Below are positions 13,434 through 19,993 of a stretch of DNA of 19,993 bases, piece after piece. Numbering within the stretch: the first letter of the stretch is position 1; the number at the start of each line of letters is the position of its first letter. Origin of the DNA: an uncultured Oscillospiraceae bacterium (lineage in GTDB: Bacteria > Bacillota > Clostridia > Oscillospirales > Oscillospiraceae); NCBI GenBank assembly GCA_902497145.1, contig CABVDR010000048.1:1-19993 (forward strand), read 5' to 3'. The notes below the pieces were generated by a model, which searched no databases, had not been told where the DNA came from, and was given only the letters and a program-made list of their open reading frames with translations. Position numbers and translations under genes: made by a program.

Positions 13434-14168
13434 TTATTTGATTTCGTAGTCGCGACCGAACTGGAGCTCCCCGAAGTCGATGCGGGTAGTGGGCTCCAGG
13501 TCCTCGTCCACCTGGGGCTCCTTGTCCTTCTGGGCGGGGAACTCGGCGGTATCGGACAGGTCGTCCTGGGCCTGCTCCTGGCGGCTGCGCTCATTCTCCT
13601 CCTTGGCCTCGGCCATGGCCTTGGCCACCAGACGCTGGACACTGTCGTCAATGTCGGACACCGTCTGATCCACCGGGTCAGAAGCGGCGGCGGGCTGCTC
13701 CGGCTGGGGCTGCTGGGGCGTGATCTGGTCCAGCTGGTCCAGATAGGCCTGGGCCTGCTCATGCAGGGCCTTCACCTTCTGCACATAGGCGGCGGTCTCC
13801 TGCTGGGCGCTGGTGAGACGGAACTGCTCCACCTCCACCTGCTTGCGCACGGCCTCCACCTGCTTTTCGGCCTCACTCTTGGCCTCCTGCAGGATCTGGT
13901 CCCGCTGATCCTGGGCCTCCTTGACCATCTCGTCTGCCATCCGCTGGGCGGTCATCAGCGCCTTCCGCATGGCCTCCTCCGTGGAGCGGTACTCCTCTAC
14001 CTTCTCCACCAGCACCTTCATTTTGCTCTTGAGTACCGCGTTCTCACTGTACAGGGCACTGTAATCCTCGGTGAGCACGTCCAGAAACTCGTCCACCTGG
14101 GCCATATTGTACCCGCCGAAGGACGCCTTGGGAAAGGCGCGCTCGGAAACCTCCTGCGGAGTCAGCAT
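13434..14168 (-). CDS. divIVA: DivIVA-domain protein
   Basis: A 244-residue coiled-coil scaffold that marks the septum and poles in Gram-positive bacteria. The N-terminal lipid-binding domain is typical: MLTPQEVSERAFPKASFGGYNMAQVDEFLDVL (1-32), with the FGGYN and VDEFLD signature. A long heptad-rich coiled coil follows (about 35-150, with many E, K and Q), then a Pro/Gln-rich linker (PQQPQPEQP, near 151-159) and an acidic tail. It is the last gene of the minus-strand run, 58 bp after sepF. The order yggS-sepF-divIVA matches the ylmE-ylmF-divIVA part of the Bacillus division cluster, but ylmG and ylmH are missing between them. GGGGGG upstream of the ATG serves as the ribosome binding site. Division or polar growth is the inferred role. 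Confidence 0.94.
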   Translation of the reverse strand: MLTPQEVSERAFPKASFGGYNMAQVDEFLDVLTEDYSALYSENAVLKSKMKVLVEKVEEYRSTEEAMRKALMTAQRMADEMVKEAQDQRDQILQEAKSEAEKQVEAVRKQVEVEQFRLTSAQQETAAYVQKVKALHEQAQAYLDQLDQITPQQPQPEQPAAASDPVDQTVSDIDDSVQRLVAKAMAEAKEENERSRQEQAQDDLSDTAEFPAQKDKEPQVDEDLEPTTRIDFGELQFGRDYEIK

Positions 14169-14226
14169 AGTAATCCCCCCAAAATTTGATCTCTTTTACC
14201 CAAAATCGGGCGCAGCAGAGCTGTAC

Positions 14227-14700
14227 TTAGAAATAGAGCCCGTTGTTCTCCAGCTCGTCGATGAGGTCGCCCAGAATGTCCACATTGTAGGGCGTGATGA
14301 TGTAAGTACTGATGGCCACCTTCTTGATCTTGCCCTCGTTGGCGTAGGCCACGCCGGACAGAAAGTCCAGCAGGCGGCGGGCGATCTCCTTGTTGGTGGA
14401 CTCCAGGTTCAGCACCACCGTGCGCTTCTCCCGCAGGTGGTCGGCGATCTCGCTGGCGTTCTCAAACCGCTCAGGCTTCACCAGCACCACCTGCAGCTGG
14501 GTGGCTGCCCGGATGTTCACCACTTTATTGCTGCGGCGGGCCTCCAGTTCGTCTACCGGCGCATAGCTCTGCTCATTGCGGGCGGGACGTTCCCGGCGCT
14601 CCACGGGACGGGGAGACGCATCAAAATCTTCGTCAAACTCGTCCTCTTCCTCATCCTCATAGGGGTGGGCCAGGCGCTTGAACTCGTCTAAAAATCCCAT
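14227..14700 (-). CDS. sepF: Cell division protein SepF
   Basis: A 157-residue FtsZ-interacting protein that helps tether and bundle the Z-ring. The N-terminus MGFLDEFKRLAHP (1-13) is an amphipathic membrane-binding helix, followed by a very acidic disordered linker (YEDEEEDEFDEDFD) and then the SepF core from about residue 60: KVVNIRAATQLQVVLVKPE, ANEIADHLREKRTVVLNLE-like text (here SEIADHLREKRTVVLNLEST) and FLSGVAYANEGKIKKVA. The start is ATG 14700, 23 residues inside the longer frame, because SepF proteins begin with exactly this helix and GAGGG lies upstream. It is 37 bp after yggS and 58 bp before divIVA on the same strand, so it is probably one transcript. Confidence 0.94.
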   Translation of the reverse strand: MGFLDEFKRLAHPYEDEEEDEFDEDFDASPRPVERRERPARNEQSYAPVDELEARRSNKVVNIRAATQLQVVLVKPERFENASEIADHLREKRTVVLNLESTNKEIARRLLDFLSGVAYANEGKIKKVAISTYIITPYNVDILGDLIDELENNGLYF

Positions 14701-14737
14701 GGTAGTAACCCTCTTTTCTCTGGAATATATCTCTTCA

Positions 14738-15445
14738 TTATTGCTTTCCCATGGGGGGCCGGGGCCCAAACAGGGCCGTACCCACGCGCACTATCGTGGC
14801 GCCCTGGGCAATGGCGTCCTCATAATCGCCGCTCATTCCCATGGACAGGCAATCCATATCATCTTGATTATGGGCCATTTTTCCCTTTATGTCAACAAAA
14901 AGCTGCTTCATTTGGGAAAAATATGGGAGGTTGTCCCCCGGCTGCTGGGAGATGGGGGGAATGGCCATCAGACCCCGGAGACGCACGTGCTCCAAGGACT
15001 GGGCCAGTTGAGCCAGCTGCCTGGCCTGGTCGGGTGTACAGCCCCCTTTGCTCTCCTCTCCGGCAACATTTACCTCCAGCAGCACGTCCTGCACCAGGCC
15101 CAGCTTGTCCGCCTGGCGGTCAATGGCCCGCAGCAGATGCTCCGAATCCACCGAGTGGATCAGATCCACCTTGCCCACCACCTTGTTCACCTTGTTGGTC
15201 TGAAGGTGGCCGATGAAGTGGACCTGGGCCCCCTCATAGGCGTTGGCCTGCAGGTGAGCGGTGAGCTCCTGGACCCGGTTCTCCCCGCACACGGTAATGC
15301 CCGCGGCGATGGCCTGACGGATGGTGTCGTCGGTCTGCACCTTGGTGGCGGCGCACAGGGTAATCTCCCCGGGATCCCGCCCGGCGGCCACCGCCGCCGC
15401 GGCGATCTTTTCCCGCACTGCGTTCACATGCTCCTGAATGGACAT
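14738..15445 (-). CDS. yggS: YggS/YlmE-family pyridoxal phosphate homeostasis protein
   Basis: A 235-residue single-domain PLP-binding TIM-barrel protein (COG0325). Lys35 in LCAATKVQTDD is the expected Schiff-base lysine. GENRVQEL, HFIGHLQTNKV (about 76-86), LLEVNVAGEESKGG and the phosphate-binding end MSGDYEDAIAQGATIVRVG are all in place. Family members control free PLP and amino-acid balance and have no proven catalytic reaction. The start is ATG 15445, with AAGGA 7 bp upstream; the longer frame to 15496 adds 17 residues without family support. It sits between the HlyD-like gene (71 bp) and sepF (37 bp), the conserved ylmE-ylmF neighbourhood. Confidence 0.93.
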   Translation of the reverse strand: MSIQEHVNAVREKIAAAAVAAGRDPGEITLCAATKVQTDDTIRQAIAAGITVCGENRVQELTAHLQANAYEGAQVHFIGHLQTNKVNKVVGKVDLIHSVDSEHLLRAIDRQADKLGLVQDVLLEVNVAGEESKGGCTPDQARQLAQLAQSLEHVRLRGLMAIPPISQQPGDNLPYFSQMKQLFVDIKGKMAHNQDDMDCLSMGMSGDYEDAIAQGATIVRVGTALFGPRPPMGKQ

Positions 15446-15516
15446 ACCTATTTCCTTCTTTCTCTCATGTCCTGCCGCCCCGGTTGGGACGGACAAAGGG
15501 TGTTTGGCTGCTTGTA

Positions 15517-16785
15517 TCAGTACAGCAGCAGCTGGCCGTCATACAGTCCCGTGGCCTGGACGATGACCTCGTCTCCGGCCCGCAGGGCCTTCTTATCCTC
15601 CCGCACCGACTGGACCACATAGAAGTCGTCCCCCTCGGTGAGGATGGTCACCGGCTTGAACTCCGCCCGCCCGGCGGTGACCACGTACACCCCCAGGGTG
15701 TTGGTCTCGGTGGTCTCGCCGGTCTCCTCGTCGGTGGAGGTAGAGGTCACCATACGCAGGGCGCTCTTGGGCACCCGCAGGCCGGTGCGGCTGTTGAAGA
15801 TAAGCTCCGCCGTCTCCCGGCGCAGCAGGGTGGTCTGCTCCAGGTAGCGGTCGGTGGACAGCACCACCACCGCCTGGCCCTGGCCGTCCTGGTTTACCTT
15901 CTCCACCGTCATGGACACCTCCTGGGTGAAGTCCCCGGCAAAGCGGAGGGTGAGAGTCCCCGCCTGTTCCAGCCGCTCGCCCTCCTCCTGGGTGACTACG
16001 GCGGCAAAGTACCACGTGTCGGAGGAGATGAGCTTGCCCACGGCGGCGCTGTCCCCGGAGGGGGTCTGGCTGAGCAGGTCCTCCAGAGCCTGGGGGGTCA
16101 GGTTCATGGCGCTCTCCGGGTTGACAAGCCCCTCATACCCGTCCACCAGGGTGGAGAAGGTACCTGAAGCGGGGGCGGTGATCTGGGTGATGGCGGAGTA
16201 GCTCTGGTTGCGCAGGGTCTGGTACTGCGTTTGCAGATCCTGGAGCCGGGCGGTCAGCGTGTCGGTGCTCAGCTCATCGCTGTATGTGTACTCCCGGCGC
16301 AGCACCTTGCCCTTCACCTCCAGTACCTGGTCCTCCAGATCGCTGAAGTCCTGCTGGGCGCTGGCGGTGCGAAGGGACACCATGGCGCTTAAAATGTCGT
16401 CGTTGAGCTTGGCCGCTGAGCTGACGTTCTCCCCCTGACCCAGGGCATACTGCAGCTGGGTGATCTCCAGACGCAGGGCATCCTGCTGCTCCTGGGCCTG
16501 GCGGGCCTGGTCGTCCCGGTAAATAAGGGCCACCGTCTGACCTATGCCCACCTTTTCTCCCTCGCCCCGGGTGACATCCACAATGCCGTTGCTGCCGGAG
16601 AGCACTTGCTCCTGGCGGATGATCAGTCCGTCGGTCTGGATGCTGTCGTTGAGGGTGTAGCTGTATGTGTAGGTGGTGGTGAAGGGGTCCTGAAAGGTCT
16701 TCCACAGGCTGACCAGGAAATAGAGCACCAGCGCCCCGGCAAACAGGGCGATGACAAACGTAATAAGGGGCCTTCCTTGTTTCAT
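15517..16785 (-). CDS. HlyD-like membrane-fusion/adaptor protein
   Basis: A 422-residue protein with one N-terminal TM helix (about 8-28, ITFVIALFAGALVLYFLVSL) and the rest outside the membrane. The order is typical of HlyD-like adaptors: a first barrel/lipoyl-like half (DGLIIRQEQVLSGSNGIVDV, 52-71, then GEKVGIGQTVALIY), a helical coiled-coil hairpin (about 92-190), a second lipoyl half (ITAPASGTFSTLVDGYE), and beta-barrel segments up to the end (AGDEVIVQATGLYDGQLL). No partner ABC or RND transporter gene is next to it. It lies between hfq and the yggS-sepF-divIVA genes, so a cell-envelope or division-linked role is possible, as inference. GAGAG upstream of the ATG is a modest ribosome binding site. 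Confidence 0.82.
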   Translation of the reverse strand: MKQGRPLITFVIALFAGALVLYFLVSLWKTFQDPFTTTYTYSYTLNDSIQTDGLIIRQEQVLSGSNGIVDVTRGEGEKVGIGQTVALIYRDDQARQAQEQQDALRLEITQLQYALGQGENVSSAAKLNDDILSAMVSLRTASAQQDFSDLEDQVLEVKGKVLRREYTYSDELSTDTLTARLQDLQTQYQTLRNQSYSAITQITAPASGTFSTLVDGYEGLVNPESAMNLTPQALEDLLSQTPSGDSAAVGKLISSDTWYFAAVVTQEEGERLEQAGTLTLRFAGDFTQEVSMTVEKVNQDGQGQAVVVLSTDRYLEQTTLLRRETAELIFNSRTGLRVPKSALRMVTSTSTDEETGETTETNTLGVYVVTAGRAEFKPVTILTEGDDFYVVQSVREDKKALRAGDEVIVQATGLYDGQLLLY

Positions 16786-16839
16786 GGCATACTCTCTTTC
16801 TGTGCGCTGGTAACGGGTTGCCGCCCGGCGGGAGTAAAA

Positions 16840-17073
16840 TCAGCTCTCCGGGGAGGCGGTGAGGGGAATGGGCCGCTCGGGTACAATGGTGGAAATGGCG
16901 TGCTTATAAATCACCATCTGCTTGCCATCGCTGTTTAACACCACGGTGAAGGCGTCAAATCCGGTGACATAACCCCGCATTTGATAGCCGTTCATCAAAA
17001 AAACCGTGACATTCCGGTGCTCCCGGCGGACCTGGGTAAGAAAGACTTCCTGAAGATTATTTGTTTTCTGCAT
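16840..17073 (-). CDS. hfq: RNA chaperone Hfq
   Basis: A 77-residue Sm-fold protein that forms hexamers and binds A- or U-rich RNA, helping small RNAs pair with mRNAs in many bacteria. The Sm1 part is NLQEVFLTQVRREHRNVTVFLMNGYQMRGYVTGFDAFTVVL split across residues 6-46, and the Sm2 hallmark is YKHAIS (56-61). The C-terminal tail is short, as in Firmicutes. The start is ATG 17073, with AAGGAG 8 bp upstream; the longer frame runs back into miaA. It follows miaA by 46 bp, the conserved miaA-hfq arrangement. Confidence 0.96.
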   Translation of the reverse strand: MQKTNNLQEVFLTQVRREHRNVTVFLMNGYQMRGYVTGFDAFTVVLNSDGKQMVIYKHAISTIVPERPIPLTASPES

Positions 17074-17119
17074 AAGTAGCACTCCTTTTTCTATGGCCGG
17101 GGTCCCGGCCTGAGTGCCC

Positions 17120-18064
17120 TTATGATATACCAAATTCTTCCAGATATTCTGTCGAAGCCCGCCGCCCCTGCTCAAAATCCGGGGGATTGTCCCAGCGGAT
17201 CCAGCGGGTGTTGGGGTTGCGGCCAAACCAAGTGAGCTGCCGCTTGGCGTACTGGCGGGAGCGCAGCTTCACCACCTCGGCGGCCTCCTTCCAGGTCATC
17301 TCCCCGGACAGGGCTTGGGTAAATTCCTTGTAGCCGATGGCCTGCATGGCGGTACACTTGGGGGAGATCCCGCTGGTCAAGAGCCGCCGCACCTCGTCCT
17401 CCAGCCCGGCGGCCACCATCTCGTCCACCCGCTGGTCGATGCGCCGCCACATGGCCTGCCGGTCCTGGAAGGCCAGGCCGATGGTCAGGGCGTCATATCG
17501 GGGCGGAATGCTCTGGGTCTCCCGGTTGTGCTGGGTGATGGTCTTGCCGGTGGAGCGGTAGACCTCCAGGGCACGAATGATCCGCTTGTGGTCGTTGGGG
17601 TGCAGGCGCTGGGCGGCCTCCGGGTCCACTTTCGAAAGCTCCTCCAGCATGGCCCGCCCGCCCTTTTCCGCCAGCTCCCGCTCCAGCTCCCCCCGCAGGG
17701 CGCTGTCGGGGGAGAAGGGGGCAAAGGTGCGCCCGGACAAAAGGGAGTCGATGTACAGCCCCGTCCCACCGGCCACGATGGGCAGCTTGCCCCGCTCCAG
17801 CACGTCGTCCACGCACCGGGCGGCCATCTCCACGTACCGTGCCACGGAGAAGTCCTCCTCCGGGTCGGCCACGTCAATCATGTGGTGGGGGATGCCCCCC
17901 ATCTCCTCTTGGGTGGGCTTGGCGGTGCCGATGTCCATAGTGCGGTAAATCTGCATGGAGTCGGCGGAGATCACCTCGCCGTTGTGGCGCTGGGCCAGCT
18001 CCACCGCCATGCGGGTCTTGCCCGAGGCTGTGGGGCCGACGATCACTAAGATTTTAGGGGGCAT
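17120..18064 (-). CDS. miaA: tRNA dimethylallyltransferase
   Basis: A 314-residue enzyme that adds a dimethylallyl group to N6 of A37 in tRNAs reading codons that begin with U. Motifs in order: the P-loop GPTASGKT (10-17), SADSMQIYRTMDIGTAKPT (33-51) which includes the catalytic Asp and Gln, IPHHMIDV, VAGGTGLYIDSLL, LHPNDHKRIIRALEVY and the C-terminal CTAMQAIGYKEF and RQYAKRQLTWF. The length is normal. GAGG lies about 9 bp before the ATG at 18064. It is transcribed toward hfq. The 149-bp gap upstream holds repeat R4, reading the other way. Confidence 0.97.
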   Translation of the reverse strand: MPPKILVIVGPTASGKTRMAVELAQRHNGEVISADSMQIYRTMDIGTAKPTQEEMGGIPHHMIDVADPEEDFSVARYVEMAARCVDDVLERGKLPIVAGGTGLYIDSLLSGRTFAPFSPDSALRGELERELAEKGGRAMLEELSKVDPEAAQRLHPNDHKRIIRALEVYRSTGKTITQHNRETQSIPPRYDALTIGLAFQDRQAMWRRIDQRVDEMVAAGLEDEVRRLLTSGISPKCTAMQAIGYKEFTQALSGEMTWKEAAEVVKLRSRQYAKRQLTWFGRNPNTRWIRWDNPPDFEQGRRASTEYLEEFGIS

Positions 18065-18083
18065 GGGGGTTCACCTCTTTTCC

Positions 18084-18161
18084 GCTTTCTTGAAAGAAAG
18101 CTTGGCAAAGAACTTTATGCGAAACCGCGTTTCGCCTCTGGGGTTCCGCCCTGCGGGGCGG
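18084..18161 (+). repeat. Three-hairpin repeat family, copy R4 (partial, antisense to the operon)
   Basis: Hairpin 1 is GCTTTCTT / AAGAAAGC with a GA loop (18084-18101), then the linker TTGGCAAAGAACTTTAT, hairpin 2 GCGAAAC / GTTTCGC with loop CGC (18119-18135), and a CCGCCC / GGGCGG hairpin (18146-18161) otherwise found in the large L repeats. Hairpin 3 is absent apart from GTGGGAG at 18176-18182. Unlike the other four copies it is not at the end of a same-strand gene. Confidence 0.82.
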
Positions 18162-18213
18162 GTTTCTCTCTTGCGTGGGAGTTTACCTCTATTATACTCC
18201 CCCGGTCAATGGT

Positions 18214-18885
18214 CTATTTTGGTGCCTCATAGGTCTGGGGCATGGGCCAGGCGGTGACGGCGCCCCGGGCGGCCTCCAGCAGGTCCACCAGATCGTCCAG
18301 ATTTTGAAAGAGACTGCTCTCCTCATAAGCCCTCTTTCGCTGCCAGTCCTCCAGCATGAAATCGTCCATATCCAGGCTGTCCATGTCGGTCAGGACACAG
18401 ACCATGTGCTGGGTGCTCTCCGGGAACACAGGCTCCACCCGCACCGAGGCCTTCTCGCACTTTTTCAACCCCTGCCGCAGCTCAGCGCTCTGGAGCACCC
18501 ACCGGGTAAACTGGGGGTTGTCCGATTTCAGCCCCCGCTGGGCCGCCAGCTCCGGGGCTCCATAGTCGGGGGTGAGCTCCCCCTTGCCTCCCAACATCTT
18601 ATAGCCCTGCTCCAGTCCATCTAGCACCGTATTGAGTCCCCGGCGTATCATGCCGCCACCGGTGATCTTCAGGGTATAGGGAGCCTGGAGCTCCACCTGG
18701 CAGGTGAGCAGCACCTTCCAGCTCACCCCATAGCGGCCATAGTCATCCATCCAGGGTTGGAGGTGGATCGCCCCCTTGTCCCGGGAAAGTACCAGGGCGG
18801 CGTGGGCTTTGTCCTCCTGGGGCAGGCCGAAGTAGTCTCCGCCCCGGGCGAGGTGGTAGTAATAAAGACCAGCGTTCCAGCTCAT
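18214..18885 (-). CDS. Uncharacterised cytoplasmic protein between mutL and miaA
   Basis: I do not recognise this 223-residue protein. It has no signal peptide, TM helix or metal motif. The first third is aromatic-rich (WNAGLYYYHLARGGDYFGLP) and mixed alpha/beta in appearance. The middle has GGGMIRRGLNTVLDGLEQGYKMLGG, and the C-terminal part is acidic (DMDSLDMDDFMLEDW, then LFQNLDDLVDLLEAARG). AAAGGAG lies 8 bp before the ATG at 18885, and coding statistics (GC-rich third positions) match its neighbours, so it is a real gene. It separates mutL and miaA, which are often adjacent, and could be co-transcribed with them despite repeat copies on both sides. No function is proposed. Confidence 0.8.
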   Translation of the reverse strand: MSWNAGLYYYHLARGGDYFGLPQEDKAHAALVLSRDKGAIHLQPWMDDYGRYGVSWKVLLTCQVELQAPYTLKITGGGMIRRGLNTVLDGLEQGYKMLGGKGELTPDYGAPELAAQRGLKSDNPQFTRWVLQSAELRQGLKKCEKASVRVEPVFPESTQHMVCVLTDMDSLDMDDFMLEDWQRKRAYEESSLFQNLDDLVDLLEAARGAVTAWPMPQTYEAPK

Positions 18886-18938
18886 AACAAGGCTCCTTTC
18901 TTTTTTCAGTCAGGTGCTTTGGGTCTTTGGGTAACGAG

Positions 18939-18995
18939 GCGAAACGAAGTTTCGCAGAACGTTCTTTTGCCTACTTTTCTTTCAAGAAAAGTAGG
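18939..18995 (-). repeat. Three-hairpin 3'-end repeat, copy R5 (hairpins 1 and 2 only)
   Basis: It begins at the base after the mutL TAA stop. Hairpin 1 is CCTACTTTTCTT / AAGAAAAGTAGG (18995-18970), identical in sequence to R2; the linker is GCAAAAGAACGTTCT; hairpin 2 is GCGAAAC / GTTTCGC with loop TTC (18955-18939), identical to R1. Hairpin 3 and its T-tract are missing, so there is no terminator here, which fits read-through into the next gene. Confidence 0.86.
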
Positions 18996-19993
18996 TTAGG
19001 CACGCTTAAACTGCTTCTCCAGCTCTTTCCGTGTCAGTTCAATGGCCACCGGCCGCCCGTGGGGACAGTATTTCACGCTTCCATCCATCACTGCCTGGGC
19101 CACCCGCTCCAGCTCCTGGGGACTGGTCTTCCAGCCCCCCTTGATGGCCGCCTTGCAGGCCATGGTGTGCAGCAGCTCGTCCCGGGCGGCGGCGGGGTCG
19201 GCGTGGCCGGTGGTGAGCAGCTTCTGGGCCAGCTGGGTCAGGGTGTCGGGGATGTCCTCCACGTCCAGGTAGTCTGGAGCCTCCCGCACCGCCAGGGCTC
19301 CGCCGCCAAAGTCGTCCACCTGGAAGCCAAACTCCTCCAGCAGGGGCACATTGGCCAGCAGCACTGCCTGCTCCTCCGGGGCCAGGCGGCAGAGGACCGG
19401 GCTGAGGAGGATCTGGGCCATGGCCTGGTAGCCCTGGGCCTTCATGCGGTCAAAGTTCATCCGCTCGTGGGCGGCGTGCTTGTCGATGAGCAGCACCTTG
19501 TCCCCCTGCTCCACAATGATGTAGGTGTTCAGCACCTCTCCGGCCACCCGCCAAGGCTCCGGTTCCGGCACAGGTTCCGGCTCAGGTACAGGCTCTATCT
19601 CCGGCTCGGGCTCCGGGATCTGCACCGGGTTTTGCACCGGTTCGGGTCTCGGCTCAGGCTCCACCACCGCCTCCGGGATGGGCTGAGGCTGGGGTTTGTC
19701 CGGGACAACTTGTGCGTGTTTCTCCAGCTTTTCTGAATACAAGGGAGTTTCCTGCGGAATCTTATCCACTTTCTCCACCGAGTTTTCCACAGGGTGTACG
19801 AAGTTGTCCACTTTCTCCACCGAGTTTTCCACACCGCTTTCCACATAGGGGGCCTTTTTTGGGACAGAAGGCCGGGGTGCGGGGGCGGGGGGCGGCGTCC
19901 AGGTGGGACGGGGCTTGGGGGAGAAGCCGGGGGCGGCCACATCAGCCACTGAGAGCTGCCGGTAGGTCTGGGCGGACAGGCCGGGCATGGCGG
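18996..19993 (-). CDS. mutL: DNA mismatch repair protein MutL, C-terminal part (cut by window edge)
   Basis: About 332 residues of the 3' end; the N-terminal ATPase domain lies beyond base 19993. A long Pro/Glu-rich linker (PEPEPEIEPVPEPEPVPEP) and a valine heptad stretch precede the C-terminal dimerisation and nuclease domain. That domain starts at WRVAGEVLNTYIIVEQGDK and holds the endonuclease motif DKHAAHERMNFD (usual form DQHA-x2-E-x4-E, here with K for Q and D for the last E), TMACKAAIKGG and CPHGRPV. A strand-nicking MutL is therefore likely. It is the first visible gene of the minus-strand run leading to miaA and hfq. The TAA stop is directly followed by repeat R5. The linker DNA carries a 42-bp tandem repeat at 19762-19845. 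Confidence 0.94.
   Translation of the reverse strand, partial: AMPGLSAQTYRQLSVADVAAPGFSPKPRPTWTPPPAPAPRPSVPKKAPYVESGVENSVEKVDNFVHPVENSVEKVDKIPQETPLYSEKLEKHAQVVPDKPQPQPIPEAVVEPEPRPEPVQNPVQIPEPEPEIEPVPEPEPVPEPEPWRVAGEVLNTYIIVEQGDKVLLIDKHAAHERMNFDRMKAQGYQAMAQILLSPVLCRLAPEEQAVLLANVPLLEEFGFQVDDFGGGALAVREAPDYLDVEDIPDTLTQLAQKLLTTGHADPAAARDELLHTMACKAAIKGGWKTSPQELERVAQAVMDGSVKYCPHGRPVAIELTRKELEKQFKRA
19762..19845. repeat. 42-bp tandem repeat with DnaA-box-like nonamers inside mutL
   Basis: Two 42-bp units (19762-19803, 19804-19845) share their first 30 bases except one. They encode VENSVEK/VDNFVHP-type heptads. Five plus-strand nonamers resemble the DnaA box TTATCCACA: TTATCCACT (19762), TTTTCCACA (19783), TTGTCCACT (19804), TTTTCCACA (19825) and CTTTCCACA (19837). 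The first four start exactly 21 bp apart. Confidence 0.75.

Noticed and set aside
3739..18995. CRISPR array as an explanation of the short repeats
   Set aside because: Copies are kilobases apart, are internally palindromic, vary in sequence and have no regular spacers or cas genes.

Overview
The window looks like chromosomal core genome from a GC-rich, Gram-positive anaerobe of the gut Clostridia (Oscillospiraceae, Flavonifractor/Intestinimonas-like). This is inferred from strong GGAGG-type ribosome binding sites, a yggS-sepF-divIVA division cluster, hfq next to miaA, an NrdG2-type radical SAM activase, rubrerythrin, and GC-rich coding broken by hairpin-rich intergenic repeats. No phage, IS transposase, CRISPR array, rRNA or tRNA was seen.

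Layout. 1-1376 (minus): end of a family-2 glycosyltransferase and UDP-galactopyranose mutase. 1511-2092 (minus): rubrerythrin. 2297-3748 (plus): nicotinate phosphoribosyltransferase. 3749-4256: intergenic repeats. 4257-5990 (minus): uncharacterised three-TM membrane protein with a TTG start. 6185-6613 (plus): CBS-pair protein. 6614-7396: about 780 bp of repeats, including a head-to-head pair. 7397-9214 (minus): FtsH. 9534-10061 (minus): QueT-type ECF S-component, with a predicted leader of about 250 nt. 10465-11091 (plus): cytidylate-kinase-like protein. 11138-11830 (minus): NrdG2-type activase. 12002-13386 (plus): lspA and an RluA-family pseudouridine synthase with a 4-base overlap. 13434-19993 (all minus): mutL (partial), an unknown gene, miaA, hfq, an HlyD-like protein, yggS, sepF and divIVA. 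This last block joins mismatch repair, tRNA modification, RNA chaperone and Z-ring/pole functions in one direction, and a bidirectional terminator separates it from rluD.

The most unusual content is intergenic. (i) A compact element occurs five times. Its first hairpin has a GA loop and, in four copies, lies on or directly after a stop codon. A second GCGAAAC-type hairpin follows, and in three copies a third GTGGGAG-type hairpin with a T-tract that looks like an intrinsic terminator. Both arms of hairpins 1 and 2 change together between copies. (ii) A larger element of about 280-300 bp occurs three times, two of them head-to-head, and its hairpins also show compensatory changes. Together these look like an interspersed family of structured repeats that provides the 3' ends, and sometimes the stop codon, of housekeeping genes. 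I cannot assign it to a named family. Other points are a hairpin-rich queT leader without a recognisable preQ1 aptamer, and an array of DnaA-box-like nonamers with 21-bp spacing inside the mutL linker.
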